The notes below the pieces were generated by a model. The model made no database searches. It saw nothing but the letters and a program-made list of their open reading frames with translations, and was not told the origin of the DNA. From Lachnospiraceae bacterium (GTDB taxonomy: Bacteria; Bacillota; Clostridia; Lachnospirales; Lachnospiraceae), in NCBI GenBank assembly GCA_014804385.1, contig JAAUZW010000023.1, forward strand, positions 29,991 through 42,354: a stretch of 12,364 bases of DNA, given 5' to 3'. The translations under genes were made by a program, and so were the position numbers. How positions within the stretch are numbered: position 1 is the first letter of the stretch; each line of letters starts with the position of its first letter. Positions 6,664 through 12,364 of the stretch are shown here, piece after piece.

Positions 6664-6984
6664 ATGAATGGTCGTATTCGGGAATTGAGAAAGACACTTG
6701 AACTTAGTCAAAAAGAGTTTGCTCAAAAGATAGGTTTGAAACAAAATGCAATCAGCTATATGGAAAAAAGCGGGGCTACCGTCACAGAACAAAATATCAA
6801 AGCCATCTGCTCACAATTCAGTGTCAATGAGTACTGGCTTCGTACTGGTTGTGGAAAAATGTTTTTTGAAAATGAAAAAAAGCAAAGAGAATTTTTTGAT
6901 ATTTTTGATCAACTTTCCCCTGCTCTTCAAGATTACCTAATTAAAACCGCAAAAGATTTATTGGAGACGCAGGCAAAAATGTAA
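6664..6984 (+). CDS. Xre-family helix-turn-helix regulator
   Basis: The 106-residue cytoplasmic DNA-binding protein has an N-terminal HTH_3/Xre domain (about 4-58): IRELRKTLELSQKEFAQKIG and then the recognition-helix region LKQNAISYMEKS, followed by NEYWLRTGCGKMF, a signature of phage-type and ICE-type repressors. The C-terminal tail (70-106) is helical and probably mediates dimerisation. The ATG at 6664 has GGAGG 7 bases upstream; an earlier in-frame start 16 codons before it would lie upstream of that site. It is the only plus-strand gene and diverges from the 56-residue gene across shared inverted repeats. It likely represses itself and the divergent promoter, and perhaps the secreted-protein gene beyond. 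Standard phage partners such as an integrase are absent. Confidence 0.88.
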   Translation: MNGRIRELRKTLELSQKEFAQKIGLKQNAISYMEKSGATVTEQNIKAICSQFSVNEYWLRTGCGKMFFENEKKQREFFDIFDQLSPALQDYLIKTAKDLLETQAKM

Positions 6985-6998
6985 CTGAGTAACTACAT
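6979..6998. terminator. Possible bidirectional terminator between convergent genes
   Basis: ATGTA (6979-6983) and TACAT (6994-6998) form a stem that can extend with G-U pairs in the minus-strand transcript. On that strand five T residues follow (6979-6975). On the plus strand it is followed by TCTCTCC only. It overlaps the Xre stop codon and lies about 30 bases past the lipoprotein gene. AT-rich and weak, but it is the only candidate in the convergent gap. Confidence 0.35.
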
Positions 6999-7027
6999 TC
7001 TCTCCGCCACGCCTCCACAAATCCGCA

Positions 7028-7621
7028 CTACCTGCCCAACCGATATTCAATGCTAATTACAATATCATTTTTGGTAATCATAATCAGCAAAGTTTCCCCT
7101 CTTGTATAAGTGTAGACATTTTCTTCTTCCTCATAGCCCTCTCCGTAAAGGGATCTCATATCATCCACCGTATCCCCAAGGCGCAGCCCCTCCGTCGTGG
7201 ACAGGTTGGGATCTACAAAATAGATGGAATAAATGCACTCCTCATCACCATCAACATGTGTCGTCAGTTCAAACACCTTAAAATTATATACGTTGTCATT
7301 ACCGCCAAACGCACAGCTTGGAACCTCTGCGACATTAGAATACTTCGGCAGCACAGAGTGATCCATCAGTTCCCCCGGAACCAGTGTTGCTCCTTCGTAT
7401 TCAAAGCTGAAAACGCCTTCCTCTTCTTTAGAAGCTTCCTGTTTCGATGCTTCTGCCTCTTCATTTTCCTTGTCATCACTTTTCTCGGACTTCCCTTGGC
7501 TGCCAGTGTCAAGATTGATATCCTGTGCCAGATTTCCGGCCGGAGTCGCTTCCTGTCCACAGGCTGTTAATGCCACAACCATCCCACACAAAAAAAGTGT
7601 TTTAATTATCTTCTTCCTCAT
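7028..7621 (-). CDS. Lipoprotein, last gene of the acylation cluster
   Basis: This 197-residue protein has a lipoprotein signal peptide with lipobox LTAC (C21), then an acidic, low-complexity linker (about 38-70, rich in E, K, S and D) that would let the folded part reach away from the membrane. Residues about 71-197 form one folded domain. Its second half (LRLGDTVDDMRSLYG...YTYTRGETLLIMITKNDIVISIEYRL) has the pattern of BamE/SmpA-like small alpha-beta modules (LGxT...V...YG...G.V..I). That resemblance is by eye. The gene overlaps the end of the SGNH gene by 20 bases, with GAGGG 6 bases before the ATG, so the two are likely translationally coupled. It may be an accessory factor of the O-acylation system; its function is not known. 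Confidence 0.85.
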   Translation of the reverse strand: MRKKIIKTLFLCGMVVALTACGQEATPAGNLAQDINLDTGSQGKSEKSDDKENEEAEASKQEASKEEEGVFSFEYEGATLVPGELMDHSVLPKYSNVAEVPSCAFGGNDNVYNFKVFELTTHVDGDEECIYSIYFVDPNLSTTEGLRLGDTVDDMRSLYGEGYEEEENVYTYTRGETLLIMITKNDIVISIEYRLGR

Positions 7622-8654
7622 TTTGTTCCCTCATACTTTCTTCGATTGTTTTGTCGTACACTCTCAGATTTTTATCATAGGCAGACGCTATTTTCGAATC
7701 CTGACGGTGATCCGCTAACCCGTGTTCTTCCTTCAGGATTTTCCCGAAATAGCGGGACAGTTTGACTGCTCCCGTTAGATTCAAGTGGTAACCGCCGTCA
7801 TAGGTATCCTCCGAAAAATCCAGTCCAATCTCCTCAGATTGTCCAATGAAGTTATAAAACGAAAGTCCATATTCATCGGCATATTTCCTGATCTGCTCAT
7901 CGTATTCCTCATACCAGTAAGGATAGAGACTTGGCGCCTTGACGAGAATCAGTTCTGTCCCATTTTCCTCGCACAGCAGACGGATCTTATCTAAATATTC
8001 GTAACAGATATCTCCAAACTGATAATTAGCCAGAATCTTTTCCACCGGAAGCGATCCTGCCGGCACAACCTCCGTGTGAAGCTGAAATCCGCTAAAAGTA
8101 TTGTCTTTCACCTGAAAGAGATAGGAAAAGTCCTCCTGGGTTAACTTATCAAAGCGGGAATGATAACGAAGGATGGGGAAAACATAGGAAAGGAACTGTT
8201 CCTCATCAGTGATCGAGGCCATAATGATTCCCGTTTTGCTGGCAGACCAGCGCATCTGATCAATAGTCAGGCGATTATACGCCTCGCTGACCGGCTCAGA
8301 GTAACGCATGGCGTTCACATTAAACACAATTACGCGCGGTGTCTCATACCGGAAGGTTTCTTCCGCTATATAATAGCTCATCCAGACAAGTTGTTGGGGC
8401 GTTCCCCTAATATATGCCGTTATTCCGTAATCCCGGTACAGCTCCATCGGTGAATAGTTCGCATATACCTCACAGTCTCCAAGAAATATGACATCATGGT
8501 CTCCCGCTTCTCGGTAGTATTGGGAGATAAAGCTGCCCTCTTCCAAATCTGTCATATATTTCGGCTGGAGAAGCCTGGATATCAGCATAAATGCTATACT
8601 AAAAGCAATCAGAACAAATCCTATGGACAAAATAGTCCTTCCTCTTTTTTTCAT
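7602..8654 (-). CDS. Membrane-anchored SGNH-hydrolase-like protein, MBOAT partner
   Basis: The 350-residue protein has one N-terminal membrane helix (about 9-27) and an extracytoplasmic SGNH-like domain. Block I reads VIFLGDCEVYANYSP (55-69), and the C-terminal block reads TYDGGYHLNLTGA (284-296) with D286 and H290. In classical SGNH enzymes block I is GDS; here the nucleophile position is Cys61. The D-x-x-x-H spacing is also one longer than the common D-x-x-H. In AlgI/AlgJ, PatA/PatB-like and DltB/DltD systems such a protein takes the acyl group delivered by the MBOAT and passes it to a wall or exported polymer; that role is inferred here. It starts 14 bases after the MBOAT gene with AGAGG 5 bases before the ATG, and overlaps the lipoprotein gene at its end. 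It could also be an inactive or thiol-based member of the fold. Confidence 0.85.
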   Translation of the reverse strand: MKKRGRTILSIGFVLIAFSIAFMLISRLLQPKYMTDLEEGSFISQYYREAGDHDVIFLGDCEVYANYSPMELYRDYGITAYIRGTPQQLVWMSYYIAEETFRYETPRVIVFNVNAMRYSEPVSEAYNRLTIDQMRWSASKTGIIMASITDEEQFLSYVFPILRYHSRFDKLTQEDFSYLFQVKDNTFSGFQLHTEVVPAGSLPVEKILANYQFGDICYEYLDKIRLLCEENGTELILVKAPSLYPYWYEEYDEQIRKYADEYGLSFYNFIGQSEEIGLDFSEDTYDGGYHLNLTGAVKLSRYFGKILKEEHGLADHRQDSKIASAYDKNLRVYDKTIEESMREQNEEEDN

Positions 8655-8668
8655 ATCTGCCTCTCATA

Positions 8669-9928
8669 TCAAAACCGGCTGTAGATAAACTCTGATGCCG
8701 AAAAGCCAATGCCATACCTGCCAAAAGTGAGAACCATTAACGCCAGCAGACAGATCATGCTGACCTTTACTGCAGGGGAAAATGCGCAGAACCTTGCCTT
8801 CAGACTCTTACTTTTCCAATCATACAGCCAAAGCAGCAGACAGGCCACGGTTAAAACGACCCAATCTCCCACAGAAAGTCCCATCGCGCTGATTCCCGCG
8901 AAGAGATTATTGTAATTTAGGACAGTAAATACAGAGCCTGTCATCCGTAATACGGTAACCGTATCCGGCCAAATAAAAAAAGACCACAAAAAACTGACCA
9001 ACAGGAACGTGACAATACGGTTCCATATCATGCTTTTTGTCTTGAACTTGTCCCCGACGAAGACTAAAATGCCATGCATCAGTCCCCAGAGAAGGTACCT
9101 TCCACCATGCCAGATACCGGAGACTAGAAACGTCACCATAATATTCAGGAATTTTCGCAATTTCCCTTTGCGGCTGCCGCCCAGCGGAATGTACACATAT
9201 TCCCGAAGCCAGTTGCCCAGTGTTATATGCCAGCGACGCCAAAATTCCGAAACCGACTGTGAAAAATAAGGTGCATCGAAATTTTCACTCATTCGTACGC
9301 CCAGCATCCGGGATACTCCAAGGACAATATCGATTCCTCCGGAAAAATCAGCATAAAGCTGAATCGCATAGAAAAGCATTGCCGCGAGGGCGTAGGCGCC
9401 GTTAAATTGTTCCGGATCTGTGGAAATTGTGGACACAATTACGCCAAGTCTGGCAGCGATCACAAGCTTCTTAAACAATCCCCACAGACTGCGGACCGCA
9501 CCTTTCAAAATACCATCCCCGTTTATATGCCGCTCCACCAACGCGGCACACATCCTTGGATAAGGTTCGATCGGTCCAATGAAAATATGAGGCAGCCATG
9601 TGACAAACAGGCCAAACAATAGAATGTTTTTCTCTGGCTCATATTTGCCCCGGTATAAATCCACATGATACGCTATGATCTGGAGCGTAAAATAAGAAAT
9701 GCCGATTGGGGCGATGATCGACGGATATGGCAGCCAATGCTGCACCCTCAGCAAGAGAAGCAGCAATGCCTGCAGAACCGTACTGACCCACATGACCCAA
9801 CGATGCTTTGGAATCAGATGCCCCGCCAGATAGCTTAAGAAGGTTACGGTCGACAGGTACAGAACCGATATGCCATACCCGGCATAAACTGCAAGCCCTA
9901 CAATTAAAAGGATTATGTTTATAATCAT
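8669..9928 (-). CDS. MBOAT-family O-acyltransferase (AlgI/DltB/PatB-like)
   Basis: The 419-residue polytopic membrane protein (about ten hydrophobic segments) carries the family core: YADFSGGIDIVLG (192-204), SEFWRRWHITLGNWLREYVYIPLGG (227-251) and SGIWHGG (270-276) with the invariant His274. MBOAT proteins move acyl groups, usually acetyl, from a cytoplasmic donor across the membrane for O-acylation of alginate, peptidoglycan or teichoic acid. It is somewhat shorter than many AlgI homologues (about 450-480 residues); the usual first helix seems to be missing. It begins 5 bases after the transglutaminase-like gene with no clear Shine-Dalgarno site, so translation probably depends on coupling. 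With the SGNH-like gene 14 bases downstream it forms a recognised two-part O-acylation pair. Substrate unknown. Confidence 0.93.
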   Translation of the reverse strand: MIINIILLIVGLAVYAGYGISVLYLSTVTFLSYLAGHLIPKHRWVMWVSTVLQALLLLLLRVQHWLPYPSIIAPIGISYFTLQIIAYHVDLYRGKYEPEKNILLFGLFVTWLPHIFIGPIEPYPRMCAALVERHINGDGILKGAVRSLWGLFKKLVIAARLGVIVSTISTDPEQFNGAYALAAMLFYAIQLYADFSGGIDIVLGVSRMLGVRMSENFDAPYFSQSVSEFWRRWHITLGNWLREYVYIPLGGSRKGKLRKFLNIMVTFLVSGIWHGGRYLLWGLMHGILVFVGDKFKTKSMIWNRIVTFLLVSFLWSFFIWPDTVTVLRMTGSVFTVLNYNNLFAGISAMGLSVGDWVVLTVACLLLWLYDWKSKSLKARFCAFSPAVKVSMICLLALMVLTFGRYGIGFSASEFIYSRF

Positions 9929-9933
9929 TTGTA

Positions 9934-11805
9934 CTATTCACACGCCGGCCATGCCGATCGGTCCCAGTCCCTTCCCTGCAATATGGAATATCTCTGTTCG
10001 TCCGTCATCAGGCTATACTTTGTATGCCAGCTACCCGGTGTCGCGTCGATATGCCGCCAAACCCCGTCCAAATGAATGATCAACCAATAATGTGACTTAT
10101 TGGTGACCCAGATCAGTTGGGTTTCATAACCTTTTCGCGTCAAAAGACTCTGCAGACAGAGAGCATGTACCAGACAATTTCCTGACTTATTGGTAAACCC
10201 GTACCATACCGGATCAGCTCCGCCGTCATTATGGCTATATTTGATGGTGTTACGAACATAATCTCTGATCGCTTCTGGATCACTGCCAAGTCCCGCTGCA
10301 ATGGAATCAACCAGCGCGTCAGTATCCGCCTGATCATGTCCCACCACTATCGTTCTCCTCGATGTAGCTGTGTTCCCATCCTTGTCCTTCGATGTGTAAG
10401 TGACATAATAAGTCCCAGCAGAAGTAAGATTCACTCCACTGGCATCATATGTCACCTCGCAGACTCCATCCACTGCATCTTTCGCGCTGACACCGGCAAG
10501 ATAATCCGGAGTAGAGTGCTTCGCAACGCTTAAGGTGGTGAGTCCTTTGATGACCGGAGGGTTCTTATCCCGCACTACTGCTAACGTTGCTGTGGCGGTA
10601 GCGGTATTTCCGTTGATATCAGTAGCTTCAATCGCTATTGATTGTTTACCCGGAGTGTCTACATCCGGCTCCGTCACGAGACGAACTTCTACGTCTCCGG
10701 AAATATCAGAGCAAGATTCTACAAAATCATCTACAGAGACCTTCTCCCCTTTAAAAACAGAAATATCTGTTACGGACAGCTCCGGCGGTGTGGTATCTAC
10801 CACATAAATCTTGCAGACATTTTCATCCATAAGGCTTGCAACCGTATACTCACCTACCCCGGATTCATTAATCACATCAAGATCACCCTGCTTAATTCTG
10901 TTACTGTCCAGTTCTAAACTATATAGCAAATCCTCTTTGCTCAATGTTTCTCCCAGTTCCAGGGTAAATTCACTTTTCAACCAGACGATGGAGAGGGTGC
11001 ATACCTGGAAGACAGCATTTCCATATGTATCTTCCACCACCACGGTAAAGCTCTGATCGTCATAATCTGGCAAAACAGCCACATCCTCCACAAAATAAAT
11101 AGTGACATTCGACAGATCATAATAGGATGCCACAAAATCATAGGGATCCGGTGTATAATCAGGCGTCTTCTGTAACCAAGAAATAAACTCCGCTTCCGGG
11201 GGCGTTGTGTCCTCTATGGTCAGCGTGACCGTCTCGTCTTTGCGGCCGCTTCTCAGTGTCAGAGGAATACTTCCCACCACACCGATATCTACCGTAGAAA
11301 GATCTGTGACGATACCGGCATTTCTGGCATCCGCAAACTCTGTCATAAAGGCCTCAACACTGATGGTTTCAGTCCCTAACTCCACTGTCAGATCATGAAA
11401 TCTTGGCTGGCAATAAAACCAGTATGCGACACATCCTATCAACACTGACAAAACGGCACAATACCACACCCACCTACGGCTCCCCAAAAAATATGCAGCT
11501 ACCACATTTTTCTTTTTAGCCGCCTCATTATTTTCAGGTTTTATGGTATCTTTAGTCTTTCCAAGATTCAGTTCCCAGTCATAACACTTACAATGTAATA
11601 AATCCCCCGATATATAATTATCACAAGTTTCACATTGCGGAATTTCAACTATGGGGTCTATTGCATTCTCAGTCTCATTAAGATTCAGCTCCCAGTCATA
11701 ACACCTACAGTGTAATAGATCCCCTCTTAAGTAGTTTTCACAAGTTTCACATTGCGGAATTGAAATCAATGGTTTGAGACCATTACTATAAGATTCAATT
11801 TCCAT
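9934..11805 (-). CDS. Membrane-anchored transglutaminase-like protein with twin Cys motif and Ig-like modules
   Basis: The 623-residue protein has four parts. (1) Residues about 17-83: two near-identical 39-residue units with C-x2-C-x10-C-x-C followed by YDWELNL (C19, C22, C33, C35 and C58, C61, C72, C74), likely a metal-binding knuckle. (2) One membrane helix (about 112-132), preceded by basic residues, which places the Cys motif inside the cell. (3) About five Ig-like beta modules (about 137-488; DTTPP and DKNPP boundaries, DxxGNTATxT ends). (4) A C-terminal transglutaminase-like domain (about 503-623) with triad C544 (SGNCLVHA), H572 (KSHYWLII) and D587 (HIDATPG). Thus the catalytic domain is outside. 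It may cross-link or cleave wall proteins or peptides. ATG at 11805 is preferred to TTG at 11811 because AGGAG (11815-11819) is 9 bases before the ATG and only 3 before the TTG. It lies 45 bases after ilvN-type gene 2 and heads the O-acylation cluster. Confidence 0.88.
   Translation of the reverse strand: MEIESYSNGLKPLISIPQCETCENYLRGDLLHCRCYDWELNLNETENAIDPIVEIPQCETCDNYISGDLLHCKCYDWELNLGKTKDTIKPENNEAAKKKNVVAAYFLGSRRWVWYCAVLSVLIGCVAYWFYCQPRFHDLTVELGTETISVEAFMTEFADARNAGIVTDLSTVDIGVVGSIPLTLRSGRKDETVTLTIEDTTPPEAEFISWLQKTPDYTPDPYDFVASYYDLSNVTIYFVEDVAVLPDYDDQSFTVVVEDTYGNAVFQVCTLSIVWLKSEFTLELGETLSKEDLLYSLELDSNRIKQGDLDVINESGVGEYTVASLMDENVCKIYVVDTTPPELSVTDISVFKGEKVSVDDFVESCSDISGDVEVRLVTEPDVDTPGKQSIAIEATDINGNTATATATLAVVRDKNPPVIKGLTTLSVAKHSTPDYLAGVSAKDAVDGVCEVTYDASGVNLTSAGTYYVTYTSKDKDGNTATSRRTIVVGHDQADTDALVDSIAAGLGSDPEAIRDYVRNTIKYSHNDGGADPVWYGFTNKSGNCLVHALCLQSLLTRKGYETQLIWVTNKSHYWLIIHLDGVWRHIDATPGSWHTKYSLMTDEQRYSILQGRDWDRSAWPACE
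11563..11761 (-). repeat. Tandem 117-base-period duplication coding for the twin Cys motif
   Basis: Two 82-base segments (11563-11644 and 11680-11761) match at about 71 of 82 positions, with most differences in one 14-base stretch. Both encode PQCETC(E/D)NY...GDLLHC(R/K)CYDWELNL. The period of 117 bases (39 codons) keeps the reading frame. High DNA identity points to a fairly recent duplication or to gene conversion. The segment looks more AT-rich than the rest of this gene. Confidence 0.85.
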
Positions 11806-11833
11806 TGTCAAACGCTCCTGCTAACTGTATTTT

Positions 11834-11851
11834 AAGAACCACCAGGTTCTT
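11834..11851 (-). other. Perfect hairpin between ilvN-type gene 2 and the transglutaminase-like gene
   Basis: AAGAACC (11834-11840) and GGTTCTT (11845-11851) form a perfect 7-bp stem with a 4-base loop. It starts within the stop codon of the upstream gene. On the minus strand it is followed by AAAATACAG, without a T run, so it is not a standard intrinsic terminator. It may lower read-through or mark an RNA-processing site between the amino-acid gene and the envelope genes. Confidence 0.45.
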
Positions 11852-12339
11852 TACTCGTCCGCTTCCAGACACTTTTGCAGGGCAAGGGTTCCCGTGCGTG
11901 CCATCTCCACGATGCTGATTCCTTTCATCATGCTGATAAAAAGTTTGATCCGTTCCGGCACATCACAGATCTGGATGACAAGCATATTCTTGGACATGTC
12001 CACGATATCCGCATGCATGATCTCGCAGGTCTCCATGATATCCCGCCTGTTGTTTTTGTTGTATTTCACCTTTATCAGCATCAGCTCACGGCTCACACTC
12101 TCCGACTCGTCAAAGGTCTTGACCTTGATCACATCAATCTTCTTATTCAGCTGCTTTTCAATCTGTTCAATGGTGCGCTCGTCTCCGCTGCTGACAATGG
12201 TCATGCGGGATACTGTGGTATCCTCCGTCTCACCCACTGCCAGAGAATCAATGTTAAAACATCTTCTGGAAAACAGCCCGGCAACCTTGCAGAGAACACC
12301 TGATCTGTTTTCTACCAAAACCGAATATATTTTTTTCAC
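11851..12339 (-). CDS. ilvN: Second acetolactate synthase small (regulatory) subunit paralogue
   Basis: The 162-residue protein is the same two-ACT-domain type as the copy at 1280-1780: NRSGVLCKVAGLFSRRCFNI at 11-30, RMTIVSSGDE, and IEQIEKQLNKKIDVIKV in the first ACT domain, then a C-terminal domain ending EMARTGTLAL. The valine-site residues N11, G14 and N29 are kept, but the usual RRGYNI reads RRCFNI. It starts with GTG at 12339, with GGAGG (12347-12351) 7 bases upstream. Its promoter and any upstream partner lie outside the window. It precedes the transglutaminase-like gene by 45 bases. The two paralogues are clearly diverged, so this is not a recent duplication. It may serve another catalytic subunit or respond to a different amino acid; this is inferred. 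Confidence 0.9.
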   Translation of the reverse strand: MKKIYSVLVENRSGVLCKVAGLFSRRCFNIDSLAVGETEDTTVSRMTIVSSGDERTIEQIEKQLNKKIDVIKVKTFDESESVSRELMLIKVKYNKNNRRDIMETCEIMHADIVDMSKNMLVIQICDVPERIKLFISMMKGISIVEMARTGTLALQKCLEADE

Positions 12340-12364
12340 AACAGTACCTCCGTCTCTATTTCAC

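Noticed and set aside
6352..6984. Prophage or integrative element remnant
   Set aside because: The Xre/small-gene switch is phage-like, but no integrase, transposase, attachment repeat or structural gene is present; only the resemblance is reported.
6352..6984. Definite toxin-antitoxin pair
   Set aside because: The genes are divergent, not overlapping in one operon, and neither the short protein nor the Xre protein shows a toxin motif.
9639..9941. Minus-strand open frame of 100 codons overlapping the start of the MBOAT gene
   Set aside because: It is out of frame with the conserved MBOAT gene and shows no family features; it could only matter as a coupling element.
11875..12303. Plus-strand open frame of 142 codons opposite the second ilvN-type gene
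   Set aside because: It lies inside a clear IlvN gene on the other strand; its His/Asp-rich product is what the reverse reading of that gene gives.

Overview
The window looks like chromosomal DNA of a low-to-mid-GC Gram-positive anaerobe, most likely a Clostridia member of the Lachnospiraceae type. Several features point there: strong Shine-Dalgarno sequences of the GGAGG type, sigma-A promoters with TTGACT/TTGACA and TACAAT/TATTAT boxes, LxxC-type lipoproteins, a secreted protein built from C39-like, GBS-Bsp-like, InlB-type and YTG/DYTV repeats, and an ilvN-ilvC pair. This is judged from protein style, not from a database search. Almost everything is on the minus strand, so transcription runs from right to left. 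The only plus-strand gene is a small regulator near 6.7 kb.

From right to left: (a) 12339-11851 is a first acetolactate synthase small subunit (IlvN-type, GTG start). (b) 11805-7028 is a tightly packed four-gene cluster: a membrane-anchored transglutaminase-like protein with a duplicated cytoplasmic four-cysteine motif and extracellular Ig-like modules; an MBOAT O-acyltransferase of the AlgI/DltB/PatB kind; a membrane-anchored SGNH-hydrolase-like partner with Cys where Ser is expected; and a small lipoprotein overlapping the SGNH gene. It reads as an envelope polymer O-acylation module with an added transglutaminase-like enzyme. Its substrate cannot be read from the sequence. (c) 6984-6352 is a divergent switch: an Xre-family regulator on the plus strand and a 56-residue protein on the minus strand. 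Their promoters lie in a 141-base spacer that holds repeated inverted repeats. (d) 6271-2366 is a 1301-residue secreted protein with an N-terminal C39-like cysteine peptidase domain and a long repeat stalk, followed by a small lipoprotein (2275-1952). (e) 1780-183 is a second IlvN-type gene with its own strong promoter, followed by ilvC and a clear intrinsic terminator.

The two IlvN paralogues face the same way and bracket about 10 kb of envelope and surface genes. IlvN and IlvC belong to branched-chain amino-acid synthesis; the genes between them do not. The surface-protein block, the small regulator pair and the N-terminal part of the transglutaminase-like gene look more AT-rich than the flanking ilv genes by eye, which suggests accessory DNA between core biosynthetic genes. 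No integrase, transposase, tRNA, rRNA, CRISPR array or T-box leader was seen.
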